Source: Chlorobiota bacterium (GTDB lineage Bacteria > Bacteroidota > Ignavibacteria > OLB7). Taken from it: 60,317 nt of DNA. The position numbers and the translations under genes are program-made. The DNA lies in contig JAEUSP010000083.1 in NCBI GenBank assembly GCA_016788565.1, positions 1-60,317 on the forward strand, read 5' to 3'. Position 1 is the stretch's first letter, and each line of letters starts with the position of its first letter. The notes beneath the pieces were generated by a model, which saw only the letters and a list, made by a program, of their open reading frames with translations, was not told where the DNA came from and searched no databases. Shown piece by piece: positions 8,805 through 17,506 of this stretch.

Positions 8805-9467
8805 CTATCTGCGATTGCTCTCTTCCCCGGCGCGTCTTGTTCCCCGAAGCAGCGGCAGCAACGCGCTGCGGATTGCGCTGCGTGCGCGGCTTAACCGCAT
8901 TCGTGCGGCTTCCTGGCTGCACCCCATCAGGCTTGCTGTTTCCTGGTAGCTTAGCCCGTTCACCTCACGCAGGACAAAGGCTTCGCGCAGATTGGTTGGA
9001 AGGGTTTTCACCACGGCATTCACCGCCTCCATCAGCACCGCATCGTCGGCGCGGTCGGCATACTCGCCAAGCAGAGTTGGGAAGGCTTCCTCAATCGGGA
9101 CAAGCAAGCGTTCATCAAACGAGGCATCAAGCTCGGCAAGGTAACGGCGGGAGCGGAGATGATTCAGCATCAGATTCCGCGCAACCCGGAACAACCAGCC
9201 ACCAACATTGCGGATCGGTTGGGGCGGGTTTGGCACGTCGTAGTTTTTTCGCTCGCGGAACAACCGCAAGAACGCTTCTTGGAAAATGTCATCGCAGGCA
9301 AACTCCGATTCCCCCAGAATGGAGTGAATGTAGCCAAGCAAGCGTGCCGCATACCGGTGATAGAGTGCGGTGAACGCTTCGTCGCGGTGAGCAAGGAACT
9401 GCGCAAACAGCTCCGCATCGCTAAGGGCCTGCAACGGCTGATTGGTCGGGAACGTCGGGCTTGACAT
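8805..9467 (-). CDS. ECF-type RNA polymerase sigma factor
   Basis: A 220-residue sigma-70 family protein with only regions 2 and 4, as in ECF sigma factors. Region 2 covers about 30-105 (core-binding CDDIFQEAFLRLF, then GWLFRVARNLMLNHLRSRR). Region 4 covers about 150-210 (LPTNLREAFVLREVNGLSYQETASLMGCS, helix-turn-helix). It is transcribed leftward ahead of its likely anti-sigma partner. The ATG at 9467 has no clear Shine-Dalgarno. The 424-base space to its right, shared with a divergent peptidase gene, contains a MITE-like element that may carry or separate the promoters. Confidence 0.93.
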   Translation of the reverse strand: MSSPTFPTNQPLQALSDAELFAQFLAHRDEAFTALYHRYAARLLGYIHSILGESEFACDDIFQEAFLRLFRERKNYDVPNPPQPIRNVGGWLFRVARNLMLNHLRSRRYLAELDASFDERLLVPIEEAFPTLLGEYADRADDAVLMEAVNAVVKTLPTNLREAFVLREVNGLSYQETASLMGCSQEAARMRLSRARSAIRSALLPLLRGTRRAGEESNRR

Positions 9468-9584
9468 AGGCTTCGACCAGCGTGAGTCGTGTGGGAAGGA
9501 ATGGCTCCGGGGTCAAGATAGAAACCTCAGAGACGACTCAGCCCATGACACAGGACTCCAGTGGAAGTAACGGGGCAAAAAAAC

Positions 9585-9793
9585 TTGGCTCATTTTTGGT
9601 GAATGTGCAACCACCACCGAACATCGCCCCCGCTCATGCTGAGCCCCGTCGAAGTATGAGCGGAGGCCACCGGACCTCGAACACTCGCCCCCCTGCTTCG
9701 CTCTGGCGAGCTTCGCGTCCCCCCAATTCTGGGGGGAAAAGGATAGAGGGGGATGGCGTTTCCCACTTTGCATACTCACTTGAGATGAGCCAA
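9585..9793. mobile_element. MITE-like element, TTGGCTCA family, copy A
   Basis: This fills most of the 424-base gap between the sigma factor and the M61 peptidase. It begins TTGGCTCA and ends TGAGCCAA (fuller right end CTTGAGATGAGCCAA). Inside, 9608-9672 matches the complement of 49518-49595 closely (shared ACCGAACATCGCCCC, GCTCATGCTGAGC and TCGAAG...TGAGCGGAG). A C6/G6 palindrome lies at 9719-9736. No coding sequence is supported. A non-autonomous transposable element is the best reading. The ends were found by eye. Confidence 0.55.
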
Positions 9794-9891
9794 AAATTCT
9801 TCCGTGCGGATTACTCCGTTGCACAACGAACCGCGTGCTTCCCCGATATTTGGGGAATCTTTCAACTCAACAACGCATCAATAACGCGCAC

Positions 9892-11718
9892 ATGCTGCAG
9901 TACTCACTTGACCTTACGCGCCCCTCCACACACCTGTTTGGGGTTTCCATCACCGCCCAAACCAACGGGGCCAAACACCTTGATTTGGAGTTTCCCGCTT
10001 GGTCGCCCGGGCGATATTACATCTACGACTTCGCCCGCAATGTGCAAGATTTGCGCGCCACCAATGCTGCCGGCGACGAGCTTCGGATTGAACGGATGGA
10101 GAAAGGGAGGTGGAGAATCCAGACATCGGGGGCCGGCGAGCTAACAATCCACTACCGGATGTTTGGCGACACCCTAAGCGGGACCTTCAGCCAGCTTGAT
10201 GACCGCCACGCCGCAATCAATGGGGCCTCGGTGTTCGGGTACATTGTGGGGAGGAAGGAAGAAGCGATTGAGTTGGAGATTGCAGCCCCCGCCGGCTGGA
10301 AGGCTTACTCATCGCTGAAACCCCGCCGACGCGCCAGACGGAACCTGCTGGTTGTGGCCAACTACGACACCCTGATTGATTCCCCAATCGAAGTTGGGAC
10401 ACCAACCGTTCGGAAGTTCACGATTGAGGGGATCACCTACTGGATAGTGATTGATAACGCCAGCAGCCAAACCACCCGCACCAGCCGCCAGCTTGCCGAA
10501 CGGATTGACCAGTTTGTGGCCGACACCCAGCAGACCGTTGCCGCCCACGTTTCCACCTTCGGCAAACCTGAGTTCGATGCGTACTGGTTCTTGGTTAATC
10601 TGGACCCCTACGCCCCAAACGGCGATGGGATGGAGCACCTTGCTTCCACACGATTAGTGATCAACGGGCATATCACCGAGCGCGACAACTACAATGATCT
10701 TGTTGGAGTGATGTCGCACGAGTTCTTCCATATCTGGAACGTGAAGCGGATGCGCCCCGCCGAGCTTGGCCCGTTCGACTACACCCGCGAACAACACACA
10801 ACCCTGCTTTGGCTGGCCGAAGGGTTCACCCAATACTACGGCCACCTGATGCTCCGCCGCGCTGGGGTGTGGGATAGCCGCCAATTTTTCAAGGAGTTAG
10901 CTGCCGAAATCAACCGTGTGGATCGCTCCCCCGGGCGGTTTCACCGGAACCTGCGCGAGTCCAGTTTCGACACATGGTTGATGGCCGGTGCGCGCAGCCC
11001 AATGGCCAGCGTCAGCAACTTCCGCAACACCTACGTGAACTACTACTTCAAAGGGGCGGTTGCCGCGCTGCTGCTGGACCTTGAGCTTCGCCAGCTAACC
11101 CGCGACCGCTACTCGCTGGATGACCTGATCCGTAAACTCTATCAACAAACCTATGCCGAACAACCCACCGAAAGCTACTTCCTGCGGGGAAACGGCTACA
11201 CCGAACGCGACGTGCGCGATGCCGTCCGGAGCATTGCCGGGGTGGAAGCGGAGTTGTACCTGCTGTGGCTGATTGATAGCCGCGAAGAGTTGGAGTATGC
11301 CGAGCCGTTGGGGCGGGTGGGGGTAAATATCAAGCGTGGGCGCGAACCGAAACCGGGCGAGCCGGAACCATCCAAACTCTTCACCGGAATGGTGATGCCG
11401 GAACGGAAGCACGGAAGCCATGAGTTTGTGGGACTGACCAACGTGCTCCCAAACTCCCCTGCCGAAATTGCAGGGCTAAGCGCAGGCGACACCGTGATTG
11501 CCATTGATGGTGAGCGAGTAGATGCCGACACACTTACGCCAGTGCTGGAGCTGAAACGCCCGGGCGACACGCTGGAAATAACGGCATTCCGCGGCGCGCG
11601 GCTGCGTACCTTCACAATCCGCACCACCGAGCAGGACACCCGCCCCTTCCGAATGGAGCTGAACAAAGAAGCAACTGCCGCCCAAAAAAAATCTCGCAAA
11701 AAATGGATGGGTGAGTAG
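9892..11718 (+). CDS. M61-family metallopeptidase with PDZ domain
   Basis: This 608-residue protein matches the M61 glycyl-aminopeptidase family: an N-terminal beta domain, a thermolysin-like catalytic core and a C-terminal PDZ domain (about 495-590; LPNSPAEIAGLSAGDTVIAIDG). The zinc motif HEFFH is at 276-280 and the third ligand is probably Glu310 in LLWLAEGFTQYY. Family members trim small N-terminal residues from peptides. There is no clear signal peptide, so it may act in the cytoplasm. I start at the ATG at 9892 (MLQYSLDLTRP), where family similarity begins; an in-frame ATG at 9835 would add 19 unlikely residues. It converges with glmM. Confidence 0.93.
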   Translation: MLQYSLDLTRPSTHLFGVSITAQTNGAKHLDLEFPAWSPGRYYIYDFARNVQDLRATNAAGDELRIERMEKGRWRIQTSGAGELTIHYRMFGDTLSGTFSQLDDRHAAINGASVFGYIVGRKEEAIELEIAAPAGWKAYSSLKPRRRARRNLLVVANYDTLIDSPIEVGTPTVRKFTIEGITYWIVIDNASSQTTRTSRQLAERIDQFVADTQQTVAAHVSTFGKPEFDAYWFLVNLDPYAPNGDGMEHLASTRLVINGHITERDNYNDLVGVMSHEFFHIWNVKRMRPAELGPFDYTREQHTTLLWLAEGFTQYYGHLMLRRAGVWDSRQFFKELAAEINRVDRSPGRFHRNLRESSFDTWLMAGARSPMASVSNFRNTYVNYYFKGAVAALLLDLELRQLTRDRYSLDDLIRKLYQQTYAEQPTESYFLRGNGYTERDVRDAVRSIAGVEAELYLLWLIDSREELEYAEPLGRVGVNIKRGREPKPGEPEPSKLFTGMVMPERKHGSHEFVGLTNVLPNSPAEIAGLSAGDTVIAIDGERVDADTLTPVLELKRPGDTLEITAFRGARLRTFTIRTTEQDTRPFRMELNKEATAAQKKSRKKWMGE

Positions 11719-11748
11719 CCGCAAACGGAAGCAAACGGCAAAAAAAAG

Positions 11749-11800
11749 AAGGGGGCAGCAACAGGCGCGATGAAGGCATCGCTGCTTGTTGTGTCCCCTT
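11749..11800 (-). terminator. Rho-independent terminator of glmM
   Basis: A long hairpin has outer arms AAGGGG/CCCCTT and inner arms GCGATG/CATCGC around a four-base loop. Read leftward it is followed by TTCTTTTTTT, so it ends glmM transcription. It lies between convergent genes and may also act weakly on the M61 gene. Confidence 0.8.
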
Positions 11801-11831
11801 CAAGGTTCTCACTATTTGGCTGGCCGGTTTC

Positions 11832-13226
11832 TTACTTCGCCGCCATTTCTGCCGCAATTTTTTCGGTGTGGCGAAGGTATTTGCTGGCAAGCTGTTCGGC
11901 CTCCTTGGCGGTGGCGGCTTCGGCAATCACCCGGATGATCGGCTCGGTGTTGGAGCCACGCAGGTGCACCCACGATTGCTGGAACTCTAACCGGAGTCCA
12001 TCCTGCCCATTCCAGGCTGCGCCGTTAGCATGATTCCGCAGCACACGTTTCAGCACGTCCACCGCTTTTACGTTGGCTGGGCGTTCGGCCCGCTTCTTCA
12101 CAATCTCATAGCTTGGCAACGATTCCCGAAGCTGGCTAAGCGTTCCCCCACGTTGCAGCAGGTGGCTTAGCACAATGGCAATCCCCACCAGCGCATCCCG
12201 GCCGTAGTGGGATGCCGGAAGTATCACCCCGCCGGAGCCTTCGCCGCCGATAATCGCGCCAACTTCCCGCATCTTCTTGGCCACGTTAATCTCCCCAACC
12301 GGCGTGCGGAACACTGCGGCTCCGTAGCGTGCGGCAACGTCCTCCACAGCGCGCGTTGTGGAAAGGTTAATCACTGCCGAAAGGTTGGAGATGGGATCGC
12401 GTTGGCGTTCCCAGCCAAGCACAAAATCAACAACAGCGGCGATTGTGTATTCCTCCCCGATTGGGTTTCCTTTTTCATCAACCAGCACCAGGCGGTCGGC
12501 ATCGGGGTCCACCGCAATGCCAAGATCGGCACCGTTGGCAACCACTGCTTCGCTCAGAGCGGTCAGGTTTTGCGGAAGCGGTTCGGGAAGGTGGGGGAAT
12601 ATCCCCGTGCCATCGCAGAACAAGCGGACAACACGGCAGCCGCAGGCTTCCAACAAGGCCGGAACCACCCACGATCCGGCAGCATTCACGGCATCCACCA
12701 CCACCGTAAATGCCCGCTGGCGCAACCCTTCAAGATTGATAAACGGAAGGGTCAGAACCGATTCAAGGTGGCGTTCCACCCCGCCGGTGATTTGGTGGCG
12801 CGGAGCCACGGGGGTATCGCTGCTTGGCTTCACGGGGCCACGGTCGGCCACCGTAAAAAATTCACGGCAAGCATCGCTATCCAGGAATGTTCCGTCGCTG
12901 CCCAGAAACTTCAGCCCGTTCCACTCGGCCGGGTTGTGCGACGCGCTGATGGAAATTCCCCCCGCTGCGTTGGAGTGCTGGGTCACGAACTGAACGGTTG
13001 GGGTCGGCACAATTCCCAGGGTCCAAACGGGGATTCCGCGTGCGCGTAGTGTTCCCACCACAATTTCTTCAATCCACTCGCCGCTTGGGCGGCCATCGCG
13101 GCCAACCACAACCGGGCCGCTGCCAAGATATTCGGAAAACGCCGCTGTGTAATGGGAGACAGTGATGGGTGTAAGGCCATCGCCAAGCGTGCCGCGCAGG
13201 CCAGAAATTGAACGAATAAGCGCCAT
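11832..13226 (-). CDS. glmM: Phosphoglucosamine mutase-type phosphohexomutase
   Basis: A 464-residue alpha-D-phosphohexomutase. The phosphoserine loop GGISISASHNPAEWNG is at about 89-104 with catalytic Ser96, the magnesium loop is DPDADR, the sugar-specificity loop is GGEGSGG, and the phosphate-binding loop near the C-terminus is HLRGSNTEP. GlmM interconverts glucosamine-6-phosphate and glucosamine-1-phosphate for peptidoglycan and LPS precursors. The GEGSGG loop favours the glucosamine group, but phosphomannomutase/phosphoglucomutase activity cannot be excluded. It is monocistronic by spacing, with a strong terminator just downstream. The ATG start gives MALIRSISGLRGTLG, typical of the family. 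Confidence 0.85.
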   Translation of the reverse strand: MALIRSISGLRGTLGDGLTPITVSHYTAAFSEYLGSGPVVVGRDGRPSGEWIEEIVVGTLRARGIPVWTLGIVPTPTVQFVTQHSNAAGGISISASHNPAEWNGLKFLGSDGTFLDSDACREFFTVADRGPVKPSSDTPVAPRHQITGGVERHLESVLTLPFINLEGLRQRAFTVVVDAVNAAGSWVVPALLEACGCRVVRLFCDGTGIFPHLPEPLPQNLTALSEAVVANGADLGIAVDPDADRLVLVDEKGNPIGEEYTIAAVVDFVLGWERQRDPISNLSAVINLSTTRAVEDVAARYGAAVFRTPVGEINVAKKMREVGAIIGGEGSGGVILPASHYGRDALVGIAIVLSHLLQRGGTLSQLRESLPSYEIVKKRAERPANVKAVDVLKRVLRNHANGAAWNGQDGLRLEFQQSWVHLRGSNTEPIIRVIAEAATAKEAEQLASKYLRHTEKIAAEMAAK

Positions 13227-13527
13227 GTTGAAGGATCGTCAGGTTATGAACTGTTGGTAAGGGTCAGTTTGCTGTTGATGGTGGTGGCCGCAAAATCAGC
13301 CAAGCCAATCATCAAGGCACGAAGATACGGGGGAATGGCTTGTGGCGAATGTCAAATGTGGAATCAAATACGATTCGCGATCACCAAAAACTTTGGCACG
13401 GCAATGCGACATTGCAAAGTTTGGGGAATCTTGTTAGACACAACGGCAGGATGCACCAGCAAATTTGCCAGGATACTGCTTCTGCTGTTGGATAACATCA
13501 TTCATCTGCATTCATGGAGCCAATGCC
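13227..13527. other. Divergent intergenic region with compound hairpin
   Basis: This 301-base gap separates glmM (leftward) from the small OmpA gene (rightward) and must hold both promoters. The only structure I see is a nested inverted repeat at 13388-13422. Outer arms AAACTTTG/CAAAGTTT enclose inner arms CAATG/CATTG with a three-base loop. It has no T-run, so an operator or leader structure is more likely than a terminator. Confidence 0.45.
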
Positions 13528-13992
13528 ATGGTATCCTTGCGCTCTGTCTGGTTCGCCGCTGTGGCCATCTTGTTCTGCTCAGCTTTCACGGTGGTTGCGC
13601 AAACAGCCGCACCAAACAACGCCCCGTGCGGGCGGCTTGTTGGGCGGTATTCACTGATATTATTCGATTTTGACAGCGACCGAATTGGAGCAATAAACCA
13701 GCGAATTTTGCAGGAGCATATTTACCCCGATATTCGGCCCGAAACAGCGATTGAGGTGATTGGCCACACCGATATTGTCGGTTTGGATGACCACAACTTG
13801 CAGCTGACCAACGCCCGCGCAACCAACGTAGCCCGCAAAATTCGGAGCACGGGATTTGCCGAAAACAGGGCAACGCTATCGGTGCAAGCTGTTGGCGAAA
13901 GCGCGCCAATTTATACTAACTTGCTTCCCGAAGGGCGATTCTACAACCGCACTGTTCAAGTGCTTACCGACGCGCCCGCAGATTGCCCGTAG
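13528..13992 (+). CDS. Small OmpA-family protein
   Basis: A 154-residue protein with an N-terminal signal peptide (MVSLRSVWFAAVAILFCSAF, likely cleaved after VVAQ). The remainder is one OmpA-like domain with LILFDFDSDRIG, IEVIGHTDIVG and the helix QLTNARATNVARKI. Such domains bind diaminopimelate in peptidoglycan. There is no barrel, so it is a periplasmic OmpA-C-only protein. I chose the ATG at 13528 because it starts the signal peptide; an upstream ATG at 13465 adds a Cys-rich stretch unlike a leader. A good terminator follows at 14071-14106. Confidence 0.88.
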   Translation: MVSLRSVWFAAVAILFCSAFTVVAQTAAPNNAPCGRLVGRYSLILFDFDSDRIGAINQRILQEHIYPDIRPETAIEVIGHTDIVGLDDHNLQLTNARATNVARKIRSTGFAENRATLSVQAVGESAPIYTNLLPEGRFYNRTVQVLTDAPADCP

Positions 13993-14070
13993 ATATTGCC
14001 CATTGTCATTTTCCGTAGCCTACGCTAACACGTCAATTTCATCCCTGTAGGCCAACACCCCCTCCAAGAG

Positions 14071-14106
14071 AAAGCGGGTCACATTTTTTGTGGCCCGCTT
14101 TTTTGT
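14071..14106 (+). terminator. Rho-independent terminator of the small OmpA gene
   Basis: Stem AAGCGGGTCACA with TGTGGCCCGCTT (one G-T pair) and a T-rich loop, followed by TTTTTTG on the plus strand. Confidence 0.85.
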
Positions 14107-14130
14107 TCATTGAGCAGATATTGAAAGCTC

Positions 14131-14159
14131 AAAAAAAATGGATTGCAGCGGCTGCAACC
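14131..14159 (-). terminator. Rho-independent terminator of the peptide-import operon
   Basis: Read leftward, GGTTGCAGC pairs with GCTGCAATCC (one mismatch near the base) and is followed by ATTTTTTTT. It lies 28 bases after the last ATPase gene. Confidence 0.8.
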
Positions 14160-14186
14160 CATTTCATTATTCGGGATATTTGTCAA

Positions 14187-15194
14187 TTACTCAGTGTACG
14201 GACAAGCCACATAATGCCCTGATCCCATCTGGCGAAATGGTGGGAAATTATTGGCGCAATCTGGGCGAGCAATGGGGCAGCGTGTGCGGAATGGGCAGCC
14301 GCTTGGTTTTGCAAGCGGGGTTGGCACATCCCCTTGCAGGGCAGTACGGTTGCCACGGCCACTATCGGGATTTGCAACCGGCACGGCCGATAGCAGTGCG
14401 CGACTGTACGGATGCTTCGGTTCAAAAAATACTTGCTCCGCCGCGCCATACTCCACCATATTCCCCAAATACATCACCGCAATCCGTGCGCTGATGTGCT
14501 CCACCACAGATAAATCGTGGGCAATAAACAGGAACGACACCCCAAATTCATCTTGAATATCCTGCATCAGATTAATCACCTGCGCTTGGATGGAGACATC
14601 AAGCGCCGAAACGGGTTCGTCGCAGACAATTAAATCAGGGTTGGTGGCAAGTGCGCGGGCAATTCCAACGCGCTGGCGTTGCCCGCCGCTAAATTCGTGC
14701 GGATAACGCCCGGCTTGCTCCGGCTGCATTCCCACTTTATTTAGCAACCACATCACCCGCTCCTTCATTTCCGATTTCGACATCTGCGTATGGATTCGCA
14801 GCGGCTCCTCGATAATCTGCGCGACCGTCATACGGGGGTTCAGCGAACTGAATGGGTCTTGAAAAATCATCTGGATGCGGGAGCGGTAGGGGCGCATCTC
14901 ACTTTTTGAGAGCTTGGCAAAATCCACCACTTTTCCGTCGGGCAAATGGAAAAGGATTTCTCCTTCTATCTGCACATCGGGGCTCATAATTTTTGTGATG
15001 TTAATCAACGCACGGCCAACGGTGGTTTTGCCGCACCCGGATTCTCCCACCAGCCCCAGCGTCTCCCCACGGCGCATCGTAAACGAGACACCATCCACTG
15101 CTTTAACGGTGGCAACCTTCCGTTGGAAGATGCCCCCAAAAATAGGGAAGTGAACTTTTAGATCTTTGACTTCCAGCAGAATATCGTTGGTCAT
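14187..15194 (-). CDS. oppF: Peptide ABC transporter ATPase, OppF type
   Basis: This 335-residue nucleotide-binding subunit energises peptide uptake at the inner face of the membrane. Walker A GESGCGKT is at 50-57, the Q-loop region reads [13 protein letters not shown], the ABC signature FSGGQRQR is near 168, and Walker B is [13 protein letters not shown]. The C-terminal oligopeptide-transporter extension carries the cysteine pattern GCPFRTRCP...C...ACPY seen in OppD/DppF proteins that may hold an iron-sulfur cluster. It is the fifth and last gene of the operon, 94 bases after the OppD-type gene, with an efficient terminator beyond it. Base composition is closer to that of the surrounding chromosome than the permease genes are. 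Confidence 0.92.
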   Translation of the reverse strand: MTNDILLEVKDLKVHFPIFGGIFQRKVATVKAVDGVSFTMRRGETLGLVGESGCGKTTVGRALINITKIMSPDVQIEGEILFHLPDGKVVDFAKLSKSEMRPYRSRIQMIFQDPFSSLNPRMTVAQIIEEPLRIHTQMSKSEMKERVMWLLNKVGMQPEQAGRYPHEFSGGQRQRVGIARALATNPDLIVCDEPVSALDVSIQAQVINLMQDIQDEFGVSFLFIAHDLSVVEHISARIAVMYLGNMVEYGAAEQVFFEPKHPYSRALLSAVPVANPDSGRGNRTALQGDVPTPLAKPSGCPFRTRCPIARPDCANNFPPFRQMGSGHYVACPYTE

Positions 15195-15288
15195 GGGAAG
15201 GGAACAGTATCAGTGGGCTGTTGCAAAAAAGATGTTGGAGCTTAGCCGTTCATCAACAAGTTGGGGAATAATTTCTTTCCCAATCACT

Positions 15289-16266
15289 TTAATATAAATG
15301 GCATCGGACAAAATGCCCTGGCTCCATTTCAATCAATGGCGGTTCCTCGGCAAAGCATTTATCGAAAGCGCGTTCGCAGCGTGTGTTGAATTTACAGGCG
15401 GCGGGCATTTGCAAGATATTCGGAACCATCCCCGGAATTGCCTTCAACCGATGCTCACGATGCCCCTTCACGGGGTGTGGGATGGAAGCCAACAACCCTT
15501 GCGTGTAGGGGTGCAGCGGATTATTAAAAATCTGCCGCACATCTCCAACTTCTTGGATTTTCCCGCCATACATCACAATCACCCGGTTGCAGGTTTCGGC
15601 AACAACGGCAAGGTCGTGGGTAATCATCACAATGGCGGAATCTCTCCGTTCCTCCTTTAGCCGCATCATCAATTCCAGAATCTGGGCTTGGATGGTGACA
15701 TCAAGTGCGGTGGTTGGCTCGTCGGCAATCAGCAGTTGTGGGTTGCAGCTTAATGCCATTGCAATCATCACCCGCTGGCGCATTCCGCCGCTGAATTGGT
15801 GGGGATAATCGTCCATCCGTTTGCGTGCATCGGGGATGCCCACAAGCTCCAGCATTTTCACCCCTCGGTCAAACGCTTCCTGCTTGCTGACGGGTTCATG
15901 GTTCAGGATTGTTTCCATCACCTGAAATCCAATTTTGAACACTGGATTTAGCGAGGTCATCGGCTCCTGAAAAATCATACCGATGTCGTTGCCACGCATT
16001 TTCCGCATTTCCGGCAGCGATAATTTCAGCAAGTCTTTACCGTGCATGGTAATTGACCCGCCAACAATATCGCCGGGAGGGCTTGGGATCAAGCGCATCA
16101 GCGACAACGCAGTCACCGATTTACCGGAACCGGATTCCCCAACAATTCCAAGGACTTCATCCTTGAAGATATCAAACGTGACCCCATCCACCGCTTTAGC
16201 AGTGCCGCCACCGGTCTTGAAATAGGTCCGTAGATCACGGACTTCGAGAAGTTTTTCCTGGGTCAA
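15289..16266 (-). CDS. oppD: Peptide ABC transporter ATPase, OppD type
   Basis: A 325-residue ATPase partner of the OppF-type subunit. Walker A GESGSGKS is at 43-50, the Q-loop [12 protein letters not shown] is near 106-117, then signature FSGGMRQRV and Walker [13 protein letters not shown]. The C-terminal peptide-transporter domain has [14 protein letters not shown] and a final CHLY. It begins with TTG at 16266; no ATG fits the N-terminus ([15 protein letters not shown]), and no clear Shine-Dalgarno is visible. Two separate ATPases here replace the single fused ATPase of enterobacterial YejF. A sampled line (15721-15780) is 57% GC, unlike the AT-rich permeases next door. Confidence 0.92.
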   Translation of the reverse strand: MTQEKLLEVRDLRTYFKTGGGTAKAVDGVTFDIFKDEVLGIVGESGSGKSVTALSLMRLIPSPPGDIVGGSITMHGKDLLKLSLPEMRKMRGNDIGMIFQEPMTSLNPVFKIGFQVMETILNHEPVSKQEAFDRGVKMLELVGIPDARKRMDDYPHQFSGGMRQRVMIAMALSCNPQLLIADEPTTALDVTIQAQILELMMRLKEERRDSAIVMITHDLAVVAETCNRVIVMYGGKIQEVGDVRQIFNNPLHPYTQGLLASIPHPVKGHREHRLKAIPGMVPNILQMPAACKFNTRCERAFDKCFAEEPPLIEMEPGHFVRCHLY

Positions 16267-16350
16267 GGTAGTATCCGGACAGAAGTAGAAGGAAGAGTTC
16301 TGCTGTAATTCATCATGTGTTCGGCATGTTGAAGTGTACTCCCCAAATGT

Positions 16351-17469
16351 TTATCGAAGCCGCGAGTATTCTTTGGGATCAAAGGCTTCACGGAGTGCTT
16401 CGCCGATGAAGGTCATCAACAGCAGCGTGATAAACATAGCCCCAATTGGAGATAAAAGCAGCCATAAATGTTCTTTATTATCATTGCCGATTTGTAGCAT
16501 TTCGCCCCAACTTGGCAGTTTTCCTTGTAGGCCAAACCCTAAGTAATCTAATCCAACCAAGGTGCTAATCCCTCCAATAATGGCAAAAGGAAGCGTAGCA
16601 ATAATTGGGGTTAGTGAGTTTGGCAGAATATGTTTAAAGATAATCTGGCGGTCGCTTGCTCCTAAAGAAATAGCTGCCGACACATAGTCTTTAGCTTTTT
16701 CTCGGAGGAATTCTCCACGCATCAGATAACTCATACCAATCCAGCCGAATAATGAAAGAAGAAGAATCAGAATAATAAAACTGGGCTGAATAATGGAACT
16801 AACGATCAGTACTAAAAAGAAGAACGGGATGTTGCTCCAAACCTCTAGCAGGCGTTGACCGAAAAGGTCTATTTTTTTACCATAATATCCCATAAGTCCA
16901 CCAAGAGCAGATCCCAAGGAATAATTAATAATCGTTAGAAGTAAAGCAAACGAAATGGATACGCGGAACCCGTATGCCATACGAGCAAAGACATCACGCC
17001 CGGAAGGATCCGTGCCCAACCAGTGTATTGATGAAGGTGGGTATGGATAATTCACTGTTTCTCCAGCTTCATCAACTATTTTGGTTTCTTGGTCACGTTC
17101 ATCCGGATCCCAAGGATATGGTGGCATTACCAACCAGTTATCCCCATTCTCTTGTTCAAATTTTGCCTGTAGTTTTCGAAAATTCACCGGAGCATCACCA
17201 TCCTCTGTCATTCCTAATGTCTTAGCCGCAACATACTCCTTGAACACTGGGAAATAATACTCCCCATTATAGTGAACAACAAGTGCTTTGTTATTGATAA
17301 AGAACAACAGAATAAACGAAAACGCATATAGGCCCAGCACAATCAAAAAAGAATAATATCCTCGCTTCAGCGATTTAAATTTCTTAATCCGCCGTTGTAG
17401 CAAAGATGTAGATTTCCCCTGTTCTTTGGGTGCTCCCGTTGGTGCGTTGTTTGCTGCTGGTGAAGCCAT
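16351..17469 (-). CDS. yejE: ABC transporter permease, YejE/OppC-like
   Basis: A 372-residue inner-membrane permease with a cytoplasmic lead, a first membrane helix near 40-58 and a large periplasmic insert (VVHYNGEYYFPVFKEY ... WLVMPPYPWDPDE). Five more helices carry the inner-membrane EAA-type loop (ISLGASDRQIIFKHILPNSL). The insert is characteristic of the YejE group (microcin C and oligopeptide import) rather than plain OppC. WLGTDPSGRDVFARM is the standard entry motif. It lies 37 bases downstream of the YejB-like gene. The coding sequence is noticeably AT-rich compared with flanking genes. Confidence 0.88.
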   Translation of the reverse strand: MASPAANNAPTGAPKEQGKSTSLLQRRIKKFKSLKRGYYSFLIVLGLYAFSFILLFFINNKALVVHYNGEYYFPVFKEYVAAKTLGMTEDGDAPVNFRKLQAKFEQENGDNWLVMPPYPWDPDERDQETKIVDEAGETVNYPYPPSSIHWLGTDPSGRDVFARMAYGFRVSISFALLLTIINYSLGSALGGLMGYYGKKIDLFGQRLLEVWSNIPFFFLVLIVSSIIQPSFIILILLLSLFGWIGMSYLMRGEFLREKAKDYVSAAISLGASDRQIIFKHILPNSLTPIIATLPFAIIGGISTLVGLDYLGFGLQGKLPSWGEMLQIGNDNKEHLWLLLSPIGAMFITLLLMTFIGEALREAFDPKEYSRLR

Positions 17470-17506
17470 AGGTTATAGTCGAAATTAATATGGTTATGCT
17501 GGATGA

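Noticed and set aside
12207-13049. Open frame of 280 codons opposite glmM
   Set aside because: It is antisense to a clear phosphohexomutase and has no recognisable family.
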